In this document: piece after piece, positions 45,201-52,817 of the stretch
Position numbering within the stretch: position 1 is the stretch's first letter
Layout of the letters: each line of letters begins with the position of its first letter
DNA from: SAR202 cluster bacterium
Lineage (GTDB): Bacteria > Chloroflexota > Dehalococcoidia > Lucifugimonadales > OSU-TB39
Direction of reading: 5' to 3'
Length of the DNA stretch: 64,000 nucleotides
Assembly (NCBI GenBank): GCA_009392195.1
Contig: VFGY01000037.1
Location: 228,593-292,592 of the forward strand
Program-made: the position numbers and the translations under genes
Notes under the pieces: model-generated
What the model was told of the DNA's origin: nothing
The model's input: only the letters and a program-made list of their open reading frames with translations
The model's database searches: none

Positions 45201-45692
45201 TCCAAGATAGAGTGTTTTTTGGTCAGAATAAGGGTAGTATTCTGGTATTTCAATATTCCCTTCGACAAGTGTTATATTTTGATCCAAGTTGGGAAGCGCC
45301 ACGACATAGCCGCGGTCATTAGTTTGGCCAGCATCTGATTCAAAGCCTGGTTTGGTAACAAAAAGAGTAGGGGATTTGATGGCTGTAAAACGGTCATTTT
45401 CAATGTTTCCTACAAATGAGGTTATTTGTTCTGAAGCAGTCGTATTTAGCAAAGAGTATTGGGAATTTGAAACGGGCCCTGCCTTTGCTTGAATGATTAA
45501 ATCATGTTCTTGGCTAGTGGCTTCAACAAGAGCTAGGTCTAAAGCGATTTCTTCTAATGAATCAAGGTATATGAACGAACTTGAAATGATTGTGCATGCA
45601 AGAATCACCCCTAAAACTAAAGAAGTTAAAAGCTTCCATTGTGAAAGGCTACGTTTTGAGCCTATAAGCCAAGCGCTCAATAATCTATTCAT
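42246..45692 (-). CDS. Giant FtsX-family ABC permease 1
   Basis: A 1148-residue membrane protein. One TM helix near 20-42 is followed by a large extracytoplasmic domain, then three or more helices near 315-440 with the FtsX signature LIRSRGATQLQTLVVFA. A second block runs from about 455 to 580, then another large outer domain, and a final FtsX helix set near 1015-1140 with ALLKTIGLSRLQL. The second outer domain has an odd Pro/Arg/Trp-rich insert near residue 760 (PPPPPRRRWW). It duplicates the architecture of the next upstream gene. It probably moves lipids, lipoproteins or peptides, or transduces force, with the ATPase 4 nt downstream. Confidence 0.85.
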   Translation of the reverse strand: MNRLLSAWLIGSKRSLSQWKLLTSLVLGVILACTIISSSFIYLDSLEEIALDLALVEATSQEHDLIIQAKAGPVSNSQYSLLNTTASEQITSFVGNIENDRFTAIKSPTLFVTKPGFESDAGQTNDRGYVVALPNLDQNITLVEGNIEIPEYYPYSDQKTLYLGALVPNEAAELFGLNVGDKIIAFPTWNDVFESINVEITGVFTRNSSAKNIWYMEETVLEASTGSSFTTIPFYIPQQAFLNDFGNAFEKLEGTYIWYSDINPDSITAAETTEIRQRLQGLKDALTPVLPSYSQKTKLEKILEEYDRRLFYSKLPMFVLMMLITFICLYYISALSSMSISQRHAEIALIRSRGATQLQTLVVFALEALTIGVAGVILGPLLGAATVSLLGLIEPLASLQPEPGLLKVNIDLGTYRMSAIGGGLSLISLLVPAIFASRRELKQNLELENRPNRLSAIQKYYIDVVALVLVLVMLRQIREQGSIIANSFGDATTFNQLLLLIPGIMLISAGLIVVRLFPIVINIFTKIFAPRLSAGAILGLWQLGRNSAHHSQLTILLTLATGLALFAASFAATLNKNFDERVYFKVGSDVRVNDPKLFDKCLQEGYFNCYPDQFTIEAADIKQAYESIANIEKASLVLRTLIRDKLSPMKNQYLLLAADTQTFSEVAWFRDDFADTPMDELINSINEPYQEDGLKIPLGTQSLSLTFKSDYVHPSVRLTLRFKDDLGKFSTYSMGDLQTNTWQTTTLKMRKYSDLPPPPPRRRWWSLRRREDPEVIIVAPDSESNRLYLDSVRIHERSPDRNLMAGSIIFKEISATLENGETISLESFDQAGDWNILSSSSQSIADSVTNTELDEGESSIVFAWNEGYPEIARGIFYGDKLVAVPTLANEAMLRRSGHKIGDVITVSISGQETPLELVDTFNMFPTITNTNQQVLIANLDLITQHVNASSLYTQVAANEVWLSYKEKPEDPATFAKALGESSLSPKPFVLETEAELREANLDPLVDAGWQSLLFYSLGVVLILATIGFTFHSYISFRNRIQQFALLKTIGLSRLQLVTSFILEQSFIIVLSFSLGAWLGRQIGGVMMPYLAYDEWGVEVMPPFIIETNWYDLLINYSIICMIFLIVSYLVVLMTTRTSVTSIMRLGDK

Positions 45693-45722
45693 ATGTTTGC
45701 ACGCCTTTTGAATTTAACACTA

Positions 45723-48700
45723 TTACCCAATCCTTGTTATTGAAGGTATGTCTGTTTTATAAACTTTAATGCTTGCTACAATTTGAGTTAACATCATTAT
45801 TGCGGCAATCACTATAATGGCAGGAATTATAATCATCCATTCAGTTGTAACGATAATGGGAGGTGATGTGGTGTTCAAAGAACCTGCCGGGGTTAGGTTG
45901 GTGACAATTAACAAGCTTATTTGTCTACCTACTAATGTTCCTACTATTAAACCACATCCCATCACTAGAAAATGCTCAACTAAATTTATTATGGCAATTT
46001 CCAATTTGTTAATTCCCAAGGCTCGCAATAAAGCAGTTGTTGAAGCCGAATTCTTAGATAAAAAGTCCAAGTGGCTATAATTTCCTATGGATATGGAAAT
46101 TATGACGAAAATAACCGAAGTGATTGACAAAAGTTTCCATCCTGTTAGGTGTATGTTTCCTGACTTGATTTCATTCAGTGTAGAAGTTATATCAGATACC
46201 GATACTCCTCTAGGGCTTGTGTTTTTGATAAGAGTTCCGATATCCACATTGTCAGATGTATCAGCATCTACGTATACTTCATTTGGCTCTATACTCTCAA
46301 GCCTGCTCATGATGTTCAAATACCTTGTAAGGTGGTCAATGTTGCCTATTAGAAACATCGATTTTTCAGGATAAAGAGTTGGGAAATAGTCAATTGTATC
46401 AATTACCACCAAAGGAGTCAGCCTCCCAGATACTGTGCCATAGAACCCTTGATTGATTTGAAAATCATCCAAGTTTTCAAAATATTTGCTTGCAATAAAT
46501 GGGATTCTGCCAGATTCTAGGTTGTTTATATATATTCCGCGAACATCTAAATTTGCAAATACACCGAATTTATACTTTGTGCTAAATTCCCCAGAATACA
46601 CATGCTCATTTGTTATCTCTGCATAATCTGGAGCAATGACGGTAGTCGGTATCGGTGACCATCTTGGGCTTTCCATTTCATCAATAATAGTTTCTTGGTT
46701 TGTTTCGTCGACAACAAAGATTTGGTCCAAATATATGTTTCCAGGAGTACGTTTCGCTTTTGAATTTTTTGCGATTCCGGGTTCGTGAATTTGAATAGAA
46801 AGGAGTTCTATTGGAGATTTTAGAGTTCGGGGTATTTCGGCGACCATTCGGCTCCAACCAGATTTGTTTAAAGAGCCAAGAGATATAGTTCGGGTTTTTC
46901 CTTGGGATCCCTGTAAAACACCTAATAGATACAGGTTATTGAATTTTCTTGAAGGTTTTACCCACATACCTATTTCACTTGAGGTTTCGGGGAGGAATAA
47001 GCTATTTTGATTTAGAGGTATATTCAATCGATTTAAAATTTTTTGAGTTTCTCCGCTTGAAAAATCTTCTCTAAACCAGGCAGAATTAGCAAATACAACC
47101 GGGTCAATGGCTAGGATTTCGTTGGAAATCGACCCTACTCCCCCATTAATTCTCATTACCCTTGTAGCAGATTCAACGCCATCAAAAGATTGGTATTTTT
47201 CTTGCAGTTTTTTCGCATCGTCTTGCATGAATTTTGAAATTCCAGTTACCCTAATGTCGGTTGCATTTTGATACCATGCCCTATCGGCTTGCACTTTGCT
47301 AAAAGTGCCTCCTACTGTGGATGCCATAGTTATAAGTCCTGCGGAAGTTATCACTAAAAGCAAAAGAGTTGAATAATACCGCTCTCCCCTATCTAGTCTT
47401 AATAATGGCATTGAGACCCACAAAGGGGAGCGGTTTTCAATTAATTTCAGAAATGGATATATTAATTGAAGCAATAGTATTACCCCTAAGTAAATCAAGT
47501 TTAATTTCATGGTGGAAGTCATTTCAATTTCTGTAAATTGATAAAGGAAAATTATTGATGATGCTTGTAAAATTAACCCAAGCACCCAAATTATAAACCT
47601 AGAATTCTTTATGGTAGTTAGTGTGTAGCCGGTTACTGTAGCAGTGGCAAATAAACAAAGCTGGAAGAGTACAATGATGTCAAAATCGTTTATGTTTTGC
47701 CAAAAAATATATATGGAAATATATGCAAAACCTAATGCCCACAACAAATTTAAAATTGAAGTTGACCTTCCGCTAAGATAACGGATTGTCATAGGAAATA
47801 GTCTTATAAACAAGAGTGCAATTGCTACCAAAAGAATGCTAGGTAATAACATCGAAGTTAATTGAGATGAGCCTTCTTCAACTGATGCAAATGCTGTATC
47901 GGTAAATAACAAATACCATATAGTGATAAACCCTAGGATTAATAGAACGCCATCAAAAAAATGTTTTTGAATTAGAGATGGAGATTCGTTCCCGGCTCGG
48001 GCGTAATTAATCTTTCGGCCTGCTTGCAGGAGCGAGATTATACTAACTAAAGAAGACACAAGGCCGGCAAGGATTGCGACTATAAAAGAATAAAGAAATG
48101 CTACTGGAGAATTTGATAATAGTGAAAAAATATCTATGGATTGTGAAGATATTCCAGTGAAATTTATCAATAATTTAGAAATTAGTGTAGCAATTAGGGG
48201 TGCCAAAATGCCGGTAACTACTGTAATTGCCAAAATCTCGATAATATAAAAATTGAGTAAACTTGTTAATGACGCTCCTCTTAATTTTAATAGTGTAAAG
48301 TGCGGGTTTCTAGACGAAGTTAAGTTTCTAGCAGCAAGGGCCACGAGTAAAATCCCACAAGTTATAAGCGAAGTGATTAGTACTGATAGGCTTACATTTG
48401 CAGCATTTGCCTTGTCTTCGATATTTAAAACTATACCTTTTATTGAAGAAACAAAAACCGTTGATCCAGCCAAGCTGGTTTTAATTTTTCTTTCAAAGCT
48501 ATCAGACAGTAATTTTGGGTATTGTATGTCGTTTGAAATAAAAGAGTTTTTGTCTATCCCGGCAAACCATATTGAGCTAACTAATTTGCCATTTCCTGCA
48601 CCCTCTGCATAGGACCCAAAGTCTTTTTCGCTAATGAATAGAGCTATTGGAGGTTCGTCGGCGTCAACTCTCACGCCTGGTGGAGGTGTTGCATCAGCAG

Positions 48701-49367
48701 TATCAGCTAGCGGAGGAGGGTCTAAAAACATTTCAACGTTGTTCCAATATTTGTCGTCTTTATAATTGGGTTCAAATATGCCTGTTATGACAACCTGAAT
48801 CAACTCTTTTGCATCTATCGACTTACGCAATTCAATAGTTTGGCCAAGTTCGAATTGAAATCTTTGTTGAGTTAATTTTGTTATTAGAGCTGAATAATGG
48901 GTTTCGTCATTATTTTGAACATCGAAATCTCCGGATAAAAGGGAAATATTAGGCTCTAAATCTTTGATGGTTTGGACCCACCCTCTTGCTACGGTGTAGC
49001 TAAAATCGGGTTCGTTAGGGATTTCTCTGTTGTTGTATCCTAACAAATAGACGCCGGATTTATATGTGCGATATTGATATTCGATTGATTCATCAAAATA
49101 GGAATAGAGAGTTCTATCAACTGTGTCGTTTGTTTGATTGAGTCTTGAAGATGAAGCTGGTAGCCGTGGTCCGAATATGGTCACGTCTATAGTGTTGCCT
49201 GAAATTCTAGTAAGTTCCGATTCAAAACCTAGTCTGTTGAGAGCATTCATATATATTGGGCCGAAAGCTCCCATGGTACAAGCCAACATGCACCCCAGAA
49301 ACAGGGTTAACAAATACTGCCAATTGTTCGTAGACAAGCTAATTATTGATTTCATGTAATTGTCCAC
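45723..49367 (-). CDS. Giant FtsX-family ABC permease 2
   Basis: A 1214-residue paralogue of the downstream permease with the same plan: N-terminal TM near 14-36, outer domain, FtsX helix block with LLKLRGASLTSLLNF, a middle set of many helices (about 470-690), a second outer domain, and a last block with LLRALGINKLEIAI. Two permeases plus one ATPase would form a heterodimeric transporter. The first start is GTG at 49367; an ATG four codons later (49355) is at least as likely. Neither has a strong ribosome binding site. Confidence 0.83.
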   Translation of the reverse strand: MDNYMKSIISLSTNNWQYLLTLFLGCMLACTMGAFGPIYMNALNRLGFESELTRISGNTIDVTIFGPRLPASSSRLNQTNDTVDRTLYSYFDESIEYQYRTYKSGVYLLGYNNREIPNEPDFSYTVARGWVQTIKDLEPNISLLSGDFDVQNNDETHYSALITKLTQQRFQFELGQTIELRKSIDAKELIQVVITGIFEPNYKDDKYWNNVEMFLDPPPLADTADATPPPGVRVDADEPPIALFISEKDFGSYAEGAGNGKLVSSIWFAGIDKNSFISNDIQYPKLLSDSFERKIKTSLAGSTVFVSSIKGIVLNIEDKANAANVSLSVLITSLITCGILLVALAARNLTSSRNPHFTLLKLRGASLTSLLNFYIIEILAITVVTGILAPLIATLISKLLINFTGISSQSIDIFSLLSNSPVAFLYSFIVAILAGLVSSLVSIISLLQAGRKINYARAGNESPSLIQKHFFDGVLLILGFITIWYLLFTDTAFASVEEGSSQLTSMLLPSILLVAIALLFIRLFPMTIRYLSGRSTSILNLLWALGFAYISIYIFWQNINDFDIIVLFQLCLFATATVTGYTLTTIKNSRFIIWVLGLILQASSIIFLYQFTEIEMTSTMKLNLIYLGVILLLQLIYPFLKLIENRSPLWVSMPLLRLDRGERYYSTLLLLVITSAGLITMASTVGGTFSKVQADRAWYQNATDIRVTGISKFMQDDAKKLQEKYQSFDGVESATRVMRINGGVGSISNEILAIDPVVFANSAWFREDFSSGETQKILNRLNIPLNQNSLFLPETSSEIGMWVKPSRKFNNLYLLGVLQGSQGKTRTISLGSLNKSGWSRMVAEIPRTLKSPIELLSIQIHEPGIAKNSKAKRTPGNIYLDQIFVVDETNQETIIDEMESPRWSPIPTTVIAPDYAEITNEHVYSGEFSTKYKFGVFANLDVRGIYINNLESGRIPFIASKYFENLDDFQINQGFYGTVSGRLTPLVVIDTIDYFPTLYPEKSMFLIGNIDHLTRYLNIMSRLESIEPNEVYVDADTSDNVDIGTLIKNTSPRGVSVSDITSTLNEIKSGNIHLTGWKLLSITSVIFVIISISIGNYSHLDFLSKNSASTTALLRALGINKLEIAIINLVEHFLVMGCGLIVGTLVGRQISLLIVTNLTPAGSLNTTSPPIIVTTEWMIIIPAIIVIAAIMMLTQIVASIKVYKTDIPSITRIG

Positions 49368-49428
49368 AGACGATTTTACATTAATTAAGGGGGGTGTGGG
49401 TATATTAAAACTAATTTGGTATTATAAT

Positions 49429-51414
49429 TTAGTTGTTGGTTGCAGTTAAAATGCTGAGTATGTTTGTTTTAATTTGATTCTGAACTGCTTCTATAAACAT
49501 ATCCGTTGTAGGTCCTTCTAATCTAGTTTCAAATCCATGATTGCCAAATCCAAACTTCACTGTTTCAGACACTAAGGTTTCCGGGCCATCAAAATAATAA
49601 GGTTTTGTTGAATAGAATACCTGCGGCAAGTCGGGAAGCTTTGTGTTATATATACTGGGATTGGCTAAAATCACCATCGGTTCGTTTATGGAAAAGTCAG
49701 GATCTTTAAATTTGGTTTTAAAATCTCCTAAAACAACCGTACTTGATTTGTGAGGAGCCCAATGACGAACTGAATACGGATTTCCTATGTTTATCCATGG
49801 TTCAATTTGTCTGCAAACACTTGTAAACTCATGCCATTTGATTAATTCATCGATATGATTATTTGGCAATTGCATTTTGTTTCTATATTGTGAGACAACT
49901 TTTTCTGACCGTATATGGTTGAAGGCGGCTATCCAGTTAACATAATCTCGCGTAGCTCTCGAGTATTTAATTTCATTTACGTTTATGCCTGTGCTTGCAC
50001 TATCAACTATAATCAAATGTGGCATTTCTGTTGATAACTTAACAATGAATTGCTTTGAGAAACCTAATTGGGCGTGACTAGGGAGTTTGTTTCTGACTTT
50101 TAATCGCATGGACATATGCGAGGGTGTTCTAAAATAATTTATCGAGAAATCGCTTGGTGAAAGATGTTCTTGAAGCGGCTCAACAATCCATTGCCGTCCG
50201 TATCTGTCATTGCCCACGACAACAATTTTTCTTTGAGTTAATCTCCTAATTTTATGAAGATATTGGAGTAAATAAACAGCTTCATGAGCTACTCGTTCAG
50301 CATGGTTCTTATGTTTGTCCGTTAGAGAAATCGAGTAATATTTTTGAGGCGGTAAATTTTTTAGTTTTGTAAAATCATTATAGGTTTTTGGTGAAACCAT
50401 TAAAGCTTGCTGTGAGTTTAACCACGTATATTCAGTAATATAGCGTTGAAATTCAAGATCGCGTTGTAAGATGTTTTTAGGATTGAAATTACCTTCTCTT
50501 GTCAATCGTCTTAAATTGTCTAGGTGCTTTAAAGAGGTTTTGATATCTTTGTTAACTCTCAAGAAATTAACTATGTTTTCTGTTAAGAATACCCCGTCGT
50601 GGTTTGCAACATTAATTTTGGATAACCATTTGGATATGGAATTTAATCTAGCCTTTGCACCCTTATATCCAAACGCCAACAAAAAAACTTTAATTTGAGG
50701 TATTGTCAATTTTAGTGTCAAAGAATGAGAATGAATAAAAAGTTTTGAAAGATCATCAAAAGTTGTTTCTACAAATAAATCATGGAAAATATTTGGCAGA
50801 AGAGGTTTTTCTATGGGGATTGGAGCCGGATTATTAAAATAATCCTGTAACTTATCTATGTGATATCGGATTTTTTTAGGTATCAGCTTGGCATTTTTGT
50901 TATTGACATTGCATTTTATAATTTGATTGTACCAATAACCAGAAACATCATTTGTCCGTTCTGCAAAAAACTCATTTAAAGCTTGCTTTGAAAAACTATT
51001 TGCAAACGAGATTGCAATTAGGGCAATCTCACTGTTGCCTTTCATTATTTTTTTATCGAGAGAAGTTCTGGATTTCCAGGGGATTTTGGAGCGATTGAAT
51101 ATATATGGAGCAATCGATTTGTATGGTGGAATATTGTTTATAGTTGAATCAACTAGGAGTTTAATTTCCATGACGGTTGTAGCAAGATCTAAATTGTCGT
51201 TTTTGTGGATTGCTATAATCTCCGAAACGACATTTTTGAATCGGTTTCTGTTTGATATAAAAGCCAACCAATCCGATTCACTTGTATCTGTTAGTAAATG
51301 TTGTAACATTATTTCAATTGATGCAGGTGAACAATGATGTTTTGCGTAGTCGTTTAGGACTTTAAATGAATCCAGTTGTTTTATCGCATATCTTTTGTCA
51401 ACTTTTTTAACCAT
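49429..51414 (-). CDS. Unrecognised 661-residue protein
   Basis: I do not recognise this protein. It has no signal peptide or TM helix. The N-terminal 300 residues look helical and charged. The C-terminal half has well-formed strand motifs: VVVGNDRYGR (398-407), SMRLKVRNKLP (435-445), HLIIVDSASTG (466-476), SRATRDYVNW (485-494) and VVLGDF near 570. IIVDSASTG resembles a PRPP-loop of phosphoribosyltransferases but lacks the paired acidic residues, so I do not assign that. It lies 61 nt upstream of the FtsX permease gene on the same strand and may be the first gene of that operon. The intact long frame and codon use argue that it is real. Confidence 0.75.
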   Translation of the reverse strand: MVKKVDKRYAIKQLDSFKVLNDYAKHHCSPASIEIMLQHLLTDTSESDWLAFISNRNRFKNVVSEIIAIHKNDNLDLATTVMEIKLLVDSTINNIPPYKSIAPYIFNRSKIPWKSRTSLDKKIMKGNSEIALIAISFANSFSKQALNEFFAERTNDVSGYWYNQIIKCNVNNKNAKLIPKKIRYHIDKLQDYFNNPAPIPIEKPLLPNIFHDLFVETTFDDLSKLFIHSHSLTLKLTIPQIKVFLLAFGYKGAKARLNSISKWLSKINVANHDGVFLTENIVNFLRVNKDIKTSLKHLDNLRRLTREGNFNPKNILQRDLEFQRYITEYTWLNSQQALMVSPKTYNDFTKLKNLPPQKYYSISLTDKHKNHAERVAHEAVYLLQYLHKIRRLTQRKIVVVGNDRYGRQWIVEPLQEHLSPSDFSINYFRTPSHMSMRLKVRNKLPSHAQLGFSKQFIVKLSTEMPHLIIVDSASTGINVNEIKYSRATRDYVNWIAAFNHIRSEKVVSQYRNKMQLPNNHIDELIKWHEFTSVCRQIEPWINIGNPYSVRHWAPHKSSTVVLGDFKTKFKDPDFSINEPMVILANPSIYNTKLPDLPQVFYSTKPYYFDGPETLVSETVKFGFGNHGFETRLEGPTTDMFIEAVQNQIKTNILSILTATNN

Positions 51415-51721
51415 GTTACTTTAGTACATTACAGTTAATATAAACATTGGTTATCTTAGGATGTTACTATATTTAGAATTTTGAGTTCGCAACGGGTTTT
51501 AATCTATTTATTGAACACTAAAGATTGCAAGTAGTAGTTTTAGGAAATAGTTTAAGGGGTTTTTAAAATATTGCAACCTTAAAGGATTAACAAATAGATA
51601 GGTCAATGGCAACATTTAAGGAACTATTTGGCAGTCTATCCCGAATTACCATTCTTGACCTATATTTGGTGCCATACATATAATTGATAAAGCAGAAAAA
51701 ATAAGGTTGGCTCACGATAGA
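51415..51721. other. Divergent intergenic region before pheS
   Basis: About 307 nt between the unknown gene (minus) and pheS (plus). It holds the pheS promoter and a 7-bp inverted repeat, AGGTCAA (51600-51606) with TTGACCT (51655-51661). The right arm covers the -35 box. No tRNA or T-box motif was recognised. Confidence 0.5.
51655..51684 (+). promoter_or_regulatory. Strong sigma-70 promoter for pheST
   Basis: TTGACC (51655-51660) and a perfect TATAAT (51679-51684) with an 18-nt spacer. Transcription would start near 51691, leaving a short leader of about 30 nt to the pheS ATG. Confidence 0.65.
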
Positions 51722-52768
51722 ATGAATGTTTTTGAAGAATTGACTCAAATCCAAGCTGAATTTCAAAAAGACCTGAAGCTTGCTTTAGATTTGGAGCAAT
51801 TGGACCATTTGAAAATAAAATATATCGGGCGTTCAGGGGTAGTAACTACCTTGTTGAGGAGTATATCGTCTGTAAAAAAAGAAGACAGGCCTAAGTTTGG
51901 GTCAAAAGCGAATCAATTGAAATCAGAAATTTCTGGTCTAATAGCGGAAAAAATTGATGTATTTAAAAATGATACAGATTTGAGAAAAGCGGAGAACTTA
52001 GATGTTACTTTGCCTGGAAGGACTCCTGTTATTGGCAGTTTACATCCAACCACCCAAATTGTTCAGGAAATCTGTGATATTTTCGTGTCGTTAGGATTTA
52101 GTGTGATTGAAGGACCCGAAATAGAATTCGATAAATATAATTTCGAGATGTTGAATATACCTAAAGGACACCCTGCCAGAGATATGTGGAGTACTATGTG
52201 GATAGAAAATCCTAACCACTCAAATACAAATAGTACTTTACTTAGAACCCATACTTCTCCCATGCAGGCTAGGTTTATGGAAGCTACCTCGCCTCCAATA
52301 AGAATCGTTGTGCCTGGTAAATGTTATAGATATGAGGCTACTGATTCTACTCATGAATGGCACTTTTATCAAATAGAAGGATTAGTTGTTGATAAAGGAA
52401 TTAATTTTGCTAATTTGAAAGGCACATTATACGAGTTTGCAAAAAGGATTTTTGGGAATGACCGCAAAGTTAGATTCAGATGTGATTATTTTCCTTTCGT
52501 TGAACCAGGTGTTGATATGTCCATCTCAAATTTCAAAGATTCTGAAGGCAAAAGACCAATAAAGGGTAGAGATGAAGATTGGATAGAAATTCTTGGGGCT
52601 GGTATGGTACATCCTGAAGTTTTGAAGGGTGTTGGGTATGATCCTGATATTTATACAGGATTTGCTTTTGGTATGGGGCCAGAACGCATATCTATGCTGA
52701 GAGATGGCATTGATGACATTAGGCATTTCTACTCGAATGATTTGCGATTTCTCTCCCAGTTTGTATAA
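51722..52768 (+). CDS. pheS: Phenylalanyl-tRNA synthetase alpha subunit
   Basis: Catalytic subunit of the alpha2-beta2 enzyme. Class II motifs: motif 1 region with PTTQIVQEI, motif 2 THEWHFYQIEG, FVEPGVDMS, and motif 3 FAFGMGPERISML. The N-terminal coiled coil has the usual IKYIGRSG. The frame also has TTG five codons upstream (51707), but ATG at 51722 fits the family; neither has a well-spaced ribosome binding site. Length 348, normal. pheT follows after 49 nt. Confidence 0.95.
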   Translation: MNVFEELTQIQAEFQKDLKLALDLEQLDHLKIKYIGRSGVVTTLLRSISSVKKEDRPKFGSKANQLKSEISGLIAEKIDVFKNDTDLRKAENLDVTLPGRTPVIGSLHPTTQIVQEICDIFVSLGFSVIEGPEIEFDKYNFEMLNIPKGHPARDMWSTMWIENPNHSNTNSTLLRTHTSPMQARFMEATSPPIRIVVPGKCYRYEATDSTHEWHFYQIEGLVVDKGINFANLKGTLYEFAKRIFGNDRKVRFRCDYFPFVEPGVDMSISNFKDSEGKRPIKGRDEDWIEILGAGMVHPEVLKGVGYDPDIYTGFAFGMGPERISMLRDGIDDIRHFYSNDLRFLSQFV

Positions 52769-52817
52769 ATATTGTCCAAGTTTATGACAAAATTAATAAA
52801 TAAAATGTGTTAACAAT

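Noticed and set aside
49429..51414. Calling the unknown protein a phosphoribosyltransferase
   Set aside because: IIVDSASTG resembles the PRPP loop, but the paired acidic residues are missing and the rest does not fit.
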